From Prochlorococcus marinus bv. HNLC2 (GTDB taxonomy: Bacteria; Cyanobacteriota; Cyanobacteriia; PCC-6307; Cyanobiaceae): a stretch of 64,000 nt of DNA. The notes under the pieces were generated by a model, which did no database searches, was not told the DNA's origin, and saw nothing but the letters and a program-made list of their open reading frames with translations. Shown piece after piece: positions 52,234 to 61,988 of the stretch; position 1 is the stretch's first letter; the number at the start of each line of letters is the position of its first letter. The position numbers and the translations under genes were made by a program. The DNA lies in the NCBI GenBank assembly GCA_000218745.1, contig GL947595.1, positions 556,556 to 620,555 on the forward strand, read 5' to 3'.

Positions 52234-52776
52234 CTACTTGGGAATATCAATTTTATCTGAGAAACCCATAAAATTCAAAACCGCTGGAATAAGTAGCAAA
52301 ACAGTTATTAGCCTGACAGCATGCAAAGCTGCGACTGCTGCACCAACTCCATATTCTGCACCAACCAAACTCATCCCAATAGTACCTCCAGGAGCAGAAC
52401 CTAAAATTGCAATAATCGGATCGACTCCAAGAATTTTACTAATGATTAAAGCTACAATAATTCCTGTTATCAAAAGACTAATTGTAATAATTAATGCTGG
52501 TTTCCAAAGGATTTTTAACTCTCCTAAAGTTTCTTGATTAATTCCCGTTCCAATAACAGTTCCAATTCCAATACCAAGACATGTTTTAGTACCTAAAGGC
52601 CAATTAGCTATTTCTATCTGACCACTAATACTTAATATTCCAGCACCGACTATAGCACCTAACAAAGGGGCTGCTGGTATACCTGTTAAAAGCATTAGAG
52701 ATCCAAGTGCAGCCCCTGCCAAGACATATAGTATAAGAGTAAGAAAAGATGGCATTTTTTTTATATCTTTATTCAA
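52234..52776 (-). CDS. AbrB-type membrane protein, half length
   Basis: 180 residues with about five helices. GIPAAPLLGAIVGAGILSIS, IGIGTVIGTGINQETLGELK and ILGSAPGGTIGMSLVGAEYG match the AbrB/ammonia-monooxygenase-like duplicated membrane domain; typical proteins carry two copies (about 350 residues) and this has one. It may work as a dimer. The role in regulation or transport is unproven. Confidence 0.8.
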   Translation of the reverse strand: MNKDIKKMPSFLTLILYVLAGAALGSLMLLTGIPAAPLLGAIVGAGILSISGQIEIANWPLGTKTCLGIGIGTVIGTGINQETLGELKILWKPALIITISLLITGIIVALIISKILGVDPIIAILGSAPGGTIGMSLVGAEYGVGAAVAALHAVRLITVLLLIPAVLNFMGFSDKIDIPK

Positions 52777-52898
52777 TTTTTACGTTTTAAAAGGGTATTT
52801 ACAAGTGTGTTACTAGTATTTATTTATTGAAATAAACAAAAATCATTATTCATTTGGTGTGTTATCTTCAAAAATATAATTACTAGAATGAAAATAAG

Positions 52899-53114
52899 AT
52901 GAATTCAAAACAAATAAACTGGATGAATGTTTTATTAACATTTTTTATAATTTCTATGCTAGTCATTTTTACTACTATTTCTATAAGTCTCAGACCCTTA
53001 GCTAATTGGGCTAATTATCAAAATGATTGTATTTACAAAGAGAGTATAGACACAACAATTCCTTGGGCTGTAAGAAAATGCAATGGAAGATCTAAGGTTT
53101 ATGAAGTCAAATAA
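52899..53114 (+). CDS. Membrane-anchored small protein, unknown
   Basis: 71 residues: MNSKQINWMNVLLTFFIISM, one helix (LVIFTTISISL), then a soluble part with NYQNDCIYKESIDTTIPWAV and RKCNGRSKVYEVK. Two Cys outside the membrane could pair. Not recognised. Confidence 0.55.
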   Translation: MNSKQINWMNVLLTFFIISMLVIFTTISISLRPLANWANYQNDCIYKESIDTTIPWAVRKCNGRSKVYEVK

Positions 53115-53161
53115 ACCTTTTAAGTAACTTACTTTAAAGAAATTTATAAAATCTTTAAGGA

Positions 53162-53320
53162 TTATTTTTTATTAAAAATGTTAAGAAATTTTTGAATTAA
53201 GGATTCCTCTTTCTTCTCAATTTCAGCTTTCTTTTTTTCTTCACTTTTCTTATACCAACTTCCATATTGAGATTTTTTATAGTCTTGACTACTTTTTTCT
53301 AAGTTGTTCTCATTTGACAT
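53162..53320 (-). CDS. Small charged coiled-coil protein, unknown
   Basis: 52 residues from the ATG at 53320: MSNENNLEKSSQDYKKSQYG, then WYKKSEEKKKAEIEKKEES and a final LIQKFLNIFNKK. Glu/Lys-rich helix. Not recognised. Confidence 0.5.
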   Translation of the reverse strand: MSNENNLEKSSQDYKKSQYGSWYKKSEEKKKAEIEKKEESLIQKFLNIFNKK

Positions 53321-53399
53321 GGGGTAGATCCTTTATTCTTAATATATAATAAGCTTATTTTATTAAAGTTTTTTTAAGATCTTTAAAGATATTAAATAT

Positions 53400-53528
53400 A
53401 TGAATCTTTTTCCAATTGAAATATTTATTATTTTATTTTGCATATATGCAATTGTAGCTCCTCCTTTAATAAAATTATTTATAGATAGAAGAGAAAATAA
53501 GAAAATCACTTCTACAAAAGACAAATAA
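53400..53528 (+). CDS. Small membrane protein, unknown
   Basis: 42 residues: one helix (MNLFPIEIFIILFCIYAIVA), a PPLIKLFIDRR turn and a Lys-rich end. Not recognised. Confidence 0.5.
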   Translation: MNLFPIEIFIILFCIYAIVAPPLIKLFIDRRENKKITSTKDK

Positions 53529-53589
53529 TAATTTTAATATCCCTAATCTTTGTGGATTATTTGATGAATTAATAAAAAAATGATTTGTA

Positions 53590-54288
53590 TTATGATCTGA
53601 ATAGTTTTATTAAATCCAAATCAATTTCCTTAATTTTTAAAAGCTCATTATCTTTAGCTTCTAAAACTTCCTCAGGAGAAAGGTAACCAGCACTCCATAA
53701 TAAATTTGATATTTTTGAGTCGACACCATTTAAAGAGCATAATTTTTGTTTGAAAAAATCATCTGGGAAATTATTTTTAATAACTAAATTCTGATATGTT
53801 TTATTATTGAAATCAGATTTAAATCTAAGAATATTATTAATTTTAAAGAGTTTAACCTTAATTTCACTTGAGGATTCAACAATATCTCTAAAGTCAATTA
53901 AAAAATTTTTTAAATCATCCTCTAATTTTGACTTACGAGGTACTCTCCCTATTTCTGACTGCCTTGCATACATCATATTTTCAGAAATATTAGCAAGGGC
54001 CTCAAATTCTTCCTCATGTCCGTGCCTTCTAATCCAGCAACCATATCTTCCTGAGGGTTCCCCATTCGCTCCAAGTTGATTAGGTTCTCCGAATAATTCT
54101 GGTTTTTTAGTAGTATCTAATATTAATCCATCTTTCTCTAAACATATTTTTGGGGTTGTCAAGAATAAATTGCAAGTATATTCCCAACCTGTAGTAATAG
54201 CATCTGCCCAATCATTTATATGTTCTTCACTTCTAGAAAAATCTTTAATATTAAAATGTTTCTTAAAAAAATCATTAAAGATTCCCAT
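53590..54288 (-). CDS. Soluble protein with C-terminal helix-hairpin-helix, unknown
   Basis: 232 residues. The N-terminal part contains NDWADAITTGWEYTCNLFLT and the block GRYGCWIRRHGHEEEFEALA; the C-terminal 45 residues (SLNGVDSKISNLLWSAGYLS, then EEVLEAKDNELLKI) resemble the HhH domain of the protein at 20011. The middle is unknown. DNA or RNA binding by the HhH is possible (inference). Confidence 0.6.
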   Translation of the reverse strand: MGIFNDFFKKHFNIKDFSRSEEHINDWADAITTGWEYTCNLFLTTPKICLEKDGLILDTTKKPELFGEPNQLGANGEPSGRYGCWIRRHGHEEEFEALANISENMMYARQSEIGRVPRKSKLEDDLKNFLIDFRDIVESSSEIKVKLFKINNILRFKSDFNNKTYQNLVIKNNFPDDFFKQKLCSLNGVDSKISNLLWSAGYLSPEEVLEAKDNELLKIKEIDLDLIKLFRS

Positions 54289-54346
54289 ATTAATAAACTT
54301 AAAACTCTGTATAACTTCCTCATATAATATCTTAAAAGTTAAAAAG

Positions 54347-54733
54347 ATGAAAAATATTAATTTACAGCCTAATAATTATTATTTTCTAAAAATACTTTTT
54401 TATCTTATGATTTCAATCTTTATATTCCTGTATAATTCAAAAATTATTTATTCAAACGATTTTAATAAGAATATAAATAATCTCAAAACTCCTGAAGAGG
54501 AACTAGCAACTAAATATTGTGATGCAATTAATAAAAATATTTTTAATGGATTAAATAAAGAAGAATCATTGAAATATGAGTATTATTTTTCTTCTTTAAA
54601 AAAACCCTCAAGAAAAGATCATAAACTTTTTTTAAAAGATTTTAAGTTAAAAGTAATGAAAAATTGTTCCTATAAATTAACTGAAGTAGATATTAAAGAA
54701 TTTACGAATTTTATAAAGAAATTTCTGCACTAA
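54347..54733 (+). CDS. Secreted protein of a local Cys-containing family, member 3
   Basis: 128 residues from the ATG at 54347; longer upstream readings cross the start region of the convergent or divergent gene at 53590 and are not needed. A signal segment (FLKILFYLMISIFIFLYNSK) is followed by EELATKYCDAINKNIFNGLN with KEESLKYEYYF, and a second Cys in VMKNCSYKLTEVDI. Same plan as the proteins at 17484 and 37833. Function unknown. Confidence 0.7.
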   Translation: MKNINLQPNNYYFLKILFYLMISIFIFLYNSKIIYSNDFNKNINNLKTPEEELATKYCDAINKNIFNGLNKEESLKYEYYFSSLKKPSRKDHKLFLKDFKLKVMKNCSYKLTEVDIKEFTNFIKKFLH

Positions 54734-54829
54734 TAAATATATGCAAGAATGAAATAAGTATCAAAATTTAAATATAAAAATCTTTATCAAATAATTCAAT
54801 AAATATATGGATTATTTATTTGTAAAAAT

Positions 54830-55033
54830 TTAATGGGAATGTTCTCCATTCTTTCCATGTCCGTGAGCTATACCCAATTCATGCATTCTTGCATGCTCTT
54901 TAATAGTATCTCTTAAATCCTTAGATTTAGGACCGACAGTAGTATAAATTCCATATCCCATTGCTCCAAAAAGAAGGAGACCTATGCTTCCCAAAACTAA
55001 TAATAAAGTTGGATCACTAGAAGTACTAACCAT
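54830..55033 (-). CDS. PsbN-like small membrane protein with His-rich tail
   Basis: 67 residues. A helix (TLLLVLGSIGLLLFGAMGYG) followed by IYTTVGPKSKDLRDTIKEHA matches the PsbN pattern of helix plus Y-T-x-x-G-P-x-S-K-x-L-R-D...EH, a photosystem II assembly protein. Unlike PsbN it continues into RMHELGIAHGHGKNGEHSH, which could bind metal. It may be a paralogue rather than PsbN itself. Confidence 0.65.
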   Translation of the reverse strand: MVSTSSDPTLLLVLGSIGLLLFGAMGYGIYTTVGPKSKDLRDTIKEHARMHELGIAHGHGKNGEHSH

Positions 55034-55276
55034 TTTTAAAAATTTTCTTAAATTACTTTAAGCGCTAAAAAGAAAAGAGATAGTATAAGTGTATAATTTT
55101 ATACATAAGAGATAGTTATAGTTTACAGAAATAATTGGACTCTGGCCGCTTGTATTGATTTTATGAAATAGTAGCCTATTTTACAATTTCAAAAATAAAA
55201 TATTTCGTTCATCAGTATTTATCCGCATTGTCAATTAAAAATAAATCAGTAGATTTAACATAAACTACTAAATTTT

Positions 55277-55600
55277 ATGGAAGAAAAAATCAAAGAAGCA
55301 AAGTCAACAGTATCTTTAATAGGTTTAGGATGCAAATTAATTTCAATACTTGGCTTCCTACTAACAATTATTTATTCAACTATCTTGTTTAATGAGAAAG
55401 ATAATAAAAATATTTATTTTTGGGGAATAGCTACAACAGCATTTTGCTCAAGTGCCTCATTAGGTGCATTAGGAAGTATTGCTGACAACTCCAAAAAAAA
55501 CAGAGCTTTAACAGCACTATTAGTAGAGTCAACTAATAGTGCATCGCAAATTCCCATAACACAAGAATTTGAATACTCAGATTTAAATGAAGATAATTAA
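55277..55600 (+). CDS. Two-span membrane protein, unknown
   Basis: 107 residues: MEEKIKEAKSTVSLIGLGCK, a helix (LISILGFLLTIIYSTILF), then WGIATTAFCSSASLGALGSI as a second helix and an acidic tail. Not recognised. Confidence 0.55.
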   Translation: MEEKIKEAKSTVSLIGLGCKLISILGFLLTIIYSTILFNEKDNKNIYFWGIATTAFCSSASLGALGSIADNSKKNRALTALLVESTNSASQIPITQEFEYSDLNEDN

Positions 55601-55821
55601 TAAAATACATTTTAAAAATATTTATACTATTTTTATAGATATATGATTCTTCTGATAAAAGAATCAAATAAAAAAAGTTGTTATTAGACAGTTTAATAAA
55701 TTTAATTAAAATTAATTATTCAAAATCATGTTAAGTAGAAACTAATAATTTCTAAAAATAAATAAAGCAGTTGAAATTAAACCAACTGTTAGCTATTTAT
55801 GTAATATACAACTACAAATTT

Positions 55822-56181
55822 ATGAATCTAAAAAGTTTTTACTCTTTAAATTTCCTTGGGAGACTTTTTTTAAGCGCAATCTTTGTAAATGCAATCCCAG
55901 GTAAAATAACAAATTTTTCTGCTCAGACTAATTTTATAGTTAGCAAAGGATTCCCTGAACCAATTGCAGCTATTTTACTTTCACTAGCAATAATAATTTT
56001 AATTTCAGGCTCTCTACTCCTAATTTTTACAAATAAAATCAAACTTGGTTCATCCTTACTATTGATTTTCTTGATTCCAACTACGATTATTTTTCATTTT
56101 GCACCTTTTGATATTTTCCCTGTAGTAAGAAATTTATCTTTAATAGGGGGTCTTCTATTAGCTTTAGATAAAAGTAATTAA
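55822..56181 (+). CDS. DoxX family membrane protein
   Basis: 119 residues from the ATG at 55822 (MNLKSFYSLNFLGRLFLSAI); an in-frame ATG 51 bp upstream would add an odd lead. Four helices with FLGRLFLSAIFVNAIPGKIT, KGFPEPIAAILLSLAIII and IIFHFAPFDIF, the DoxX/SURF4-like plan. Role in redox or membrane stability is unknown. Confidence 0.78.
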   Translation: MNLKSFYSLNFLGRLFLSAIFVNAIPGKITNFSAQTNFIVSKGFPEPIAAILLSLAIIILISGSLLLIFTNKIKLGSSLLLIFLIPTTIIFHFAPFDIFPVVRNLSLIGGLLLALDKSN

Positions 56182-56245
56182 TAATATATTAATTTGGAAA
56201 GTTATCTTAATTTGAATTAAATTTAAAATAAAAACACATTAAAAC

Positions 56246-56416
56246 ATGAGCAAATTTGAATTTGATGATACAAATAGTACAGGTATCTGGTGGTCAACAA
56301 ATGTAGCTATAAGGGATGAATGTATTGGTTTAAAAAAAGATACCAATTGTGAAGATTCAGAAATAGTTGAACTCCTTAGAAGTATTGCTAAAAATATTGA
56401 GGATTTTGGACTATAG
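56246..56416 (+). CDS. Small acidic protein, unknown
   Basis: 56 residues: MSKFEFDDTNSTGIWWSTNV, then ECIGLKKDTNCEDSEIVELL. Two Cys, two adjacent Trp. Not recognised. Confidence 0.5.
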   Translation: MSKFEFDDTNSTGIWWSTNVAIRDECIGLKKDTNCEDSEIVELLRSIAKNIEDFGL

Positions 56417-56562
56417 TTTCATATTAAATAATCTTACAAAAAATATATTTGCAAATATTATGCAATTTTTATATATTTAATTTCTGCTTTAAAATTAGAA
56501 ACTTTTTTTAATAAAAAATAAACTCTTTTCTACTATTTGCATACTTAACTAAATACATCCAT

Positions 56563-58268
56563 TTAAGATGAACAACTATAGTGGGAAATACCACCTTTAT
56601 TAAAGAATTTAAGAGGTCTTATAAGATCATATTTATTCTGGAGATCAATTGAAAGATCCTCATAAGGATTATCAAAAACTACTTGTAATTCTTTAATTAA
56701 ACTAAAATCACCTCTTTCTGCTGCTTTATATGCAAATGATATCAACCATTCACGCCAAGTATATCTTGGGTTAACTTTTTTCATATCCAAGGAAATCTTA
56801 TTAATATCATTAACTTGTTTTAAAGATTTGTACCAAGCTTTTAACCAGTTATTCCAAAGAGAATCAATTTCAATAGAACAATCCTGATAAAAGCTTTTTT
56901 TAAGACTACTTATTTCTTTTGGGATATCGGAAAGTAATCTAAAAAATTTTGTATAGTCTACTTTGGTAATAATCATAAGTTGAAAAAGATTATTTAATAA
57001 AGACTCATCATATTCCTTCAAACCAAGTTTCCTCGTCCACATTATTTTTATTTTTTCTTGCATAGAGATTTTAAAATCCTGTTGAATAATATCTAATCTC
57101 TCCAATAAATCCACTTCATTTTCTAAAGCTAGTTTTAAAGATTTTATAAACATATTAAAGTTAATTTCAGCTGCTGCTGGTTGATTAAGAAATGAAAAGT
57201 GATTGCCGCCACCAGTCCATGGTTGAAAATTAGGATCAAATAATTCGCAAAAACCAAAAGGTCCATAATCTAAGGTATATCCGCCAAGAGCACAATTATC
57301 ACTATTAAAATTACCCTGACAATATCCAACCCTAATCCAATTAACTACCAATGAAATCAATCTCTCACGATATAAAAAAGCAAGATTTATGATTTGTTCT
57401 TTAAAAGGTAAATTAATATCTATATCACTTTTATAATTCACAATTATTAATCGCTTAATAATCATTTTAAGTTCATTGAGAGCTTTATTATGAGAATTAT
57501 TTTTTACTCTTCTAGCAAATAGTTCAATTTGGCCGATTCTTAAAAAGGAAGGCGCAACTCTTGTTGATATAGCAGCTTGATTTTCTACTAAGACTTCTGG
57601 TTCTATCTCTTTGGAGTTCTCTTTGTACCATGGTCTAATTATTTTATCTGTTTTCGATAAATATAAAGTCAAAGATCTTGTGGTTGGGATTCCTCAAAGA
57701 ATGCATTAATTCTTGAGCTAAGAATTCTCTTATACTAGAACGTAAAACTGCTCTTCCATCACCTCCTCTACAGTAAGGAGTTGGACCTGATCCCTTCAAT
57801 TGCATTTCAAACCTTTTACCTTTAAAAAGTCCTTCGAAAACAGAAATTGCTCTTCCATCACCGTATCCATTACCTGTCTTAAATGGACATTGCTGATTAT
57901 ATTCTCTCCCATATATTGACAATGCGTATCCAGTAGCCCAACCAAAATTTCGCATTGGCTTTTTTAAAGGTAGATAAATCTCCAGAAAATAACTTTTTAA
58001 AATCTTTATCTTCAAGGAGTAAACTACTTAAACCTAATTCAGTAAAAAGTTTTTTACTATGAGCAACATATTCTGGAGATGATAAAGGAGTTGGTTTAAC
58101 GGGGACATAATGACCAGAAAAAACTTGTCTTGGAATAAAATCATTTCCATCTTGCGTTGCTTCAGGATCTTCTTTTAGATTATCCATAAAAGAATAATCA
58201 ACATTATTTACAAACTTTTCAAATGTTTTTATTATTAAATTGTCTTGGAGAGAATTTTTATCTTTCAT
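56563..58268 (-). pseudogene. selO: SelO/YdiU pseudokinase (protein AMPylator), two frameshifts
   Basis: Three overlapping minus-strand frames together give one SelO protein. The first (from 58268) has [20 protein letters not shown]; the second has [37 protein letters not shown] and [20 protein letters not shown]; the third has the active-site block NSDNCALGGYTLDYGPFGF. SelO attaches AMP to proteins under oxidative stress. The frame changes once at a T6 run (57960-57965), where one base fewer restores the reading, and again at a likely extra base at 57694. As written the gene cannot make a full protein. Confidence 0.85.
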
Positions 58269-58449
58269 TTTGATTTAATAATGTTTATTAAATTAATTAA
58301 GAATTAACTATTATTTTAAATTATTTTGCACTTATTGATATCAAATCTTTTATTTCCATATACTTTATAGATAAAAATTATAAAAGATTTATTAAAAACA
58401 AAATCTATTACTATATTTAAAAATTTTATTTAATTTTATTATCAAATCA

Positions 58450-59450
58450 TCAAAAAGATTTTGTCATATCATGCAAAGTTTTTTCTAAAGGAATAGGTAC
58501 CCAATTAAAAATTGATATAGTTTTTGAAATATCTACTGAAAAAGAACCTTTCTTAATCATCATAGAAGTTATCCTCATATCTTTATTAAATAATGCTAAA
58601 AATTTTATTAGAAAACTTGGTATTAATTTTGTGGGGCATTTTTTAAAACCAATTTTCTTTAAAGTTTTTGAAATTTCAAGAAAAGATATACTTTTTTCAG
58701 AAGTTACAATTAATCTTAAATTATCACTTTCCATTTTAAGTAAGGCTTCTACATGAATCTTTGCAACATCACGAACATCCACAACTGTAAAATAAATATC
58801 TGGTAAAACTGGATATTGACCTTTAATTAAATTTAAGATCATATTTTGTGAAACACCATCTAAATTTCTATTAATGACTGGCCCAAAAACCATTCCAGGA
58901 TTAATTGTTGTAAAAGAAAAAGAAGGATTAGATAAATTATTAAAATAATTCCAAGCTGCTTTTTCAGCCATTGTTTTACTTTTTATATAAGATCCAACAT
59001 ATTCTGAGATATTAGTCCAATCTGATGATTCACAATATTTTTTTTTATTTCCGTATAACATTGCTCCAATTGAAGATGTTAATATTACCTTTTTAATATT
59101 TGAATTCTTTGCGAAATTGAGGGCCCTTAGTGTTCCCTCGACCGCTGGATTTATAATTTCACTTTCGTTTTTAGGTTCTTTTATTTTGCAAGGCGAAGCT
59201 ATATGCATAAGATAGTCACAATCTTTTACAGCTTCATTCCAACCTCTATCACTTAGCAAATTTAATTCACAAAATTCAAGATTTTCTTTATTAATAAATT
59301 ATCAAAAAAATTTTTAGAAATATCTACTTTTTTTAAATCTCTAACTGATCCTTTTACTTTAAATCCTTTTTCTAATAAAACTTTTATACAGTGAGAAGCG
59401 ATATAGCCAGATGCTCCCGTTACTAAAACCTTTTTTAAATGAGTTTGCAT
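58450..59450 (-). pseudogene. NAD-dependent epimerase/dihydroflavonol reductase-like gene, one frameshift
   Basis: The first frame (from 59450) has the Rossmann motif VLVTGASGYIASHCI and stops at 59262; the second has LMHIASPCKIKEPKNE and the catalytic YIKSKTMAEKAAWNYF. Aligning with the intact paralogue at 62900 shows one protein of about 330 residues broken near 59296-59298, where adding one T to a T-run would restore frame (FINKENLEFCELN). Extended SDR fold; natural substrate unknown. Confidence 0.82.
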
Positions 59451-59507
59451 TTTATATGAATTATAAAAATAATCTTAAATGAATTTAAATAGATGAGGTA
59501 TTAAAAC

Positions 59508-59690
59508 TTATTCAATACTAAAATTTAAAATTGTTTCAATTTTTATTTTTTCTTTCTCAGAAATTTTATTCTCCTCAAATTTCCATTCAATCCAAGTTAT
59601 ACATTCTTCAATTGAAGGACTTTCTCCATATGTATTTTTCCAATCATTAATCCATCTAGTGAGAGCTAGAGCCTTTTCACTATCAAACAT
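59508..59690 (-). CDS. Small acidic protein, unknown
   Basis: 60 residues: MFDSEKALALTRWINDWKNT, then ECITWIEWKFEENKISEKEK. Amphipathic helices with three Trp. Not recognised; possibly a small regulatory or adaptor protein. Confidence 0.55.
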   Translation of the reverse strand: MFDSEKALALTRWINDWKNTYGESPSIEECITWIEWKFEENKISEKEKIKIETILNFSIE

Positions 59691-59736
59691 GATAAAAATA
59701 AATATTTAAAGTATATTTTAGAATAACTAAAGAAAG

Positions 59737-60021
59737 TTACCTAATTCCTAGGTACCTTTCGCAGTAATAATTAGCAGTTTCTCTGTTATCAAAATCTTTT
59801 AATTTAGTAAGTTTTAATTTTTCCATAGCTTCTTCACCTGTAATCTGATAACTAGAATTTAATCTCCCACAAATATCTCTTACTTTAAAATCATTAGAGG
59901 ATGGAGTTCTAACATAAAAGGCAAAAATAGCTAAAAAGAGCCCAAGAGTAACAAATCTTCTATGATTTCTCCACCACTCATAGGAATTCAAATTAAAAGT
60001 TTTCTTTAAATTAATAGACAT
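59737..60021 (-). CDS. Membrane-anchored small protein, unknown
   Basis: 94 residues. SYEWWRNHRRFVTLGLFLAI is a short cytoplasmic part and the start of one helix, then FAFYVRTPSSNDF and an extracytoplasmic part with two Cys (RDICGRLN and NYYCERYLG), a probable disulfide. Not recognised. Confidence 0.55.
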   Translation of the reverse strand: MSINLKKTFNLNSYEWWRNHRRFVTLGLFLAIFAFYVRTPSSNDFKVRDICGRLNSSYQITGEEAMEKLKLTKLKDFDNRETANYYCERYLGIR

Positions 60022-60264
60022 AATAAAAATAGATATATTTAAAATAAAGCATTTTTTATAAATATATCAATAGCAAAATAAATATTTACTGTTATTAAAT
60101 TCAACTTATACTTTTACATTATTTAGAACATAAATAAATTTATCAATAATTTCAAATAATAATTAGTTTATTTTGCGATTGTCTAACAAATATTATTTAA
60201 ATAAAATAAAATAAAGTAATATCAAATAAAAGTTTTTAGCACAATAAAAATATAAGATTTCATA

Positions 60265-61209
60265 ATGAGCAAAGAAACTTTATTCCCACCAATTGAGCCA
60301 AGGGAGAGCGGATTATTAACTGTTTCTGATATACATAAAATATATTGGGAAAGATCAGGTAATCCTGCTGGAGAAAAAATATTAATTATTCATGGAGGCC
60401 CTGGTGGCGGAAGTCAGCCTAGATACAGAAGATATTTTGATCCTAAAAGATTTGATATAATACAATTTGATCAGAGAGGTTGTGGCAAATCAATTCCTTT
60501 TTCTGAATTGAGAGAAAATACAACAATTAATCTTGTTGAGGATATTGAAAAATTAAGGGAGTATTTTGGTATCAATTATTGGAGTTTATTTGGAGGCTCA
60601 TGGGGATCTACATTAGCTCTTATTTACTCAATCAAACATCCATCCAGAGTTAAAAGTCTTATATTAAGGGGTATCTTTTTATGTAGATCATTCGAGCTTA
60701 AATGGTTCTATCAATATGGAGCTAGTGAAATATTTCCAGATGAATATGAAAACTATATATCAATAATTCCAAAAGATGAAAGGGGTGACTTAATACAATC
60801 ATTCTATAAATACCTAACCTCTAAAAATGAAAATCATAGGAAACAGGCTGCTCATGCTTGGACAAAATGGGAGTTATCAACAAGTCATCTAATTAAAAAA
60901 GAGATTTCAATTGAAAGTAATTCAAAAAATTCATTTTCTGATGCATTTGCAAGAATTGAGTGTCATTACTTTATTAATAAAATATTTTTGGAAGATGACT
61001 TTATCCTAAAAAATATTGAAACCATTAATGAAATTCCAACAAAAATTGTACAAGGTAGATATGACATTGTTTGTCCTTTAAGAAGTGCATGGGATCTTAA
61101 TAAGAAACTAAAAAATTCTGAACTTCATATTATTAATAATGCAGGTCATTCAATGAGTGAAGAAGGTATAACGCAAAAATTATTGGAAATAATAAATAAT
61201 CATAATTAA
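60265..61209 (+). CDS. pip: Proline iminopeptidase
   Basis: 314 residues, alpha/beta hydrolase of the S33 family. The oxyanion turn IHGGPGGGSQPRYRRYFDP, DQRGCGKS, the nucleophile LFGGSWGSTLAL (Ser near 112), Asp in QGRYDIVCP and His in NAGHSMSEE are all present. It removes N-terminal proline from peptides, completing the peptide breakdown done by PepN. Confidence 0.95.
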   Translation: MSKETLFPPIEPRESGLLTVSDIHKIYWERSGNPAGEKILIIHGGPGGGSQPRYRRYFDPKRFDIIQFDQRGCGKSIPFSELRENTTINLVEDIEKLREYFGINYWSLFGGSWGSTLALIYSIKHPSRVKSLILRGIFLCRSFELKWFYQYGASEIFPDEYENYISIIPKDERGDLIQSFYKYLTSKNENHRKQAAHAWTKWELSTSHLIKKEISIESNSKNSFSDAFARIECHYFINKIFLEDDFILKNIETINEIPTKIVQGRYDIVCPLRSAWDLNKKLKNSELHIINNAGHSMSEEGITQKLLEIINNHN

Positions 61210-61595
61210 TAACATCATTTATTAATCATTTAAAATAGATAAATACTTATTTACGTAAAAGTAAATCAAGTTTAAATAAATTAGAATTAGAAAAAATGAA
61301 TTACAGAGAAGATCTATAAATAAAGCTTCATAAAGTAAATCTAGCAATAGCAGAAATTAATGATTGTGAATATATGATATAGATAAACAAAGAAAATTAA
61401 AATTATAAATTTTAATAAAAAGAAAATAAAAAAATTATTCTAAAAGGTATAAAATTTAATTTAAATTATTAACCTTATAGTTAATATAAATATTTCATAA
61501 ATAGTCTTTAATATTATAAATTTTTTGTATTTAAAGATTGCTTTTATAAATTTTTCATTTAAATTAAAAATAATTTAATAATAAAAATTTTTCAG
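61210..61595. other. Mostly gene-free stretch with a broken micro-ORF
   Basis: About 385 AT-rich bases. The only coding-like item is 61296-61382, which reads MNYREDL, an in-frame TAA, then IKLHKVNLAIAEINDCEYM. It could be a micro-protein gene with a nonsense mutation. No terminator or repeat seen. Confidence 0.4.
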
Positions 61596-61739
61596 ATGAG
61601 ATTTATAGTATCTATGAAAATAAAAGAAAATAAATATGAAGAAATTTTCATCGCTGATAATAAAATAGATGCAAAGAGAATTGCAAAAAGAAGTAATCCT
61701 AATTCGGAAATTCTTAGTGCATTATGGACATATAAATAA
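61596..61739 (+). CDS. Small basic protein, unknown
   Basis: 47 residues: MRFIVSMKIKENKYEEIFIA, then DNKIDAKRIAKRSNPNSEIL. The strand-turn-strand-helix layout with AD-x-x-(D/E)A-x-R resembles the start of the protein at 10360. Not otherwise recognised. Confidence 0.5.
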   Translation: MRFIVSMKIKENKYEEIFIADNKIDAKRIAKRSNPNSEILSALWTYK

Positions 61740-61877
61740 AATTAAAAGTTTTACATCGAAAAATAATTTCTTTCTTTTAAAAGATTATTTTGATTAATAA
61801 AAAGAACATATAAAACTATAAAATAAACTAGATTTATTTTTAAAAAACGTTAAAAATTAAATATGTAGATTTTTATT

Positions 61878-61988
61878 ATGGATAAATTTAAAGAAATTAT
61901 TCTCATTTTTAGTTTTATATTATCTCTTTTACTCTTTGGATATAGCTTAAAGAAAATCTTTTTAAAAGTTGAAAAAAATCATAATTAA
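61878..61988 (+). CDS. Micro-membrane protein, unknown
   Basis: 36 residues: one helix (EIILIFSFILSLLLFGYSL) then a basic KKIFLKVEKNHN end. Size and form resemble small thylakoid subunits, but it matches none I can name. Confidence 0.4.
   Translation: MDKFKEIILIFSFILSLLLFGYSLKKIFLKVEKNHN

Noticed and set aside
54170-54346. Upstream extension of the secreted protein at 54347
   Set aside because: It crosses the start region of the gene on the other strand and would hide the signal peptide.
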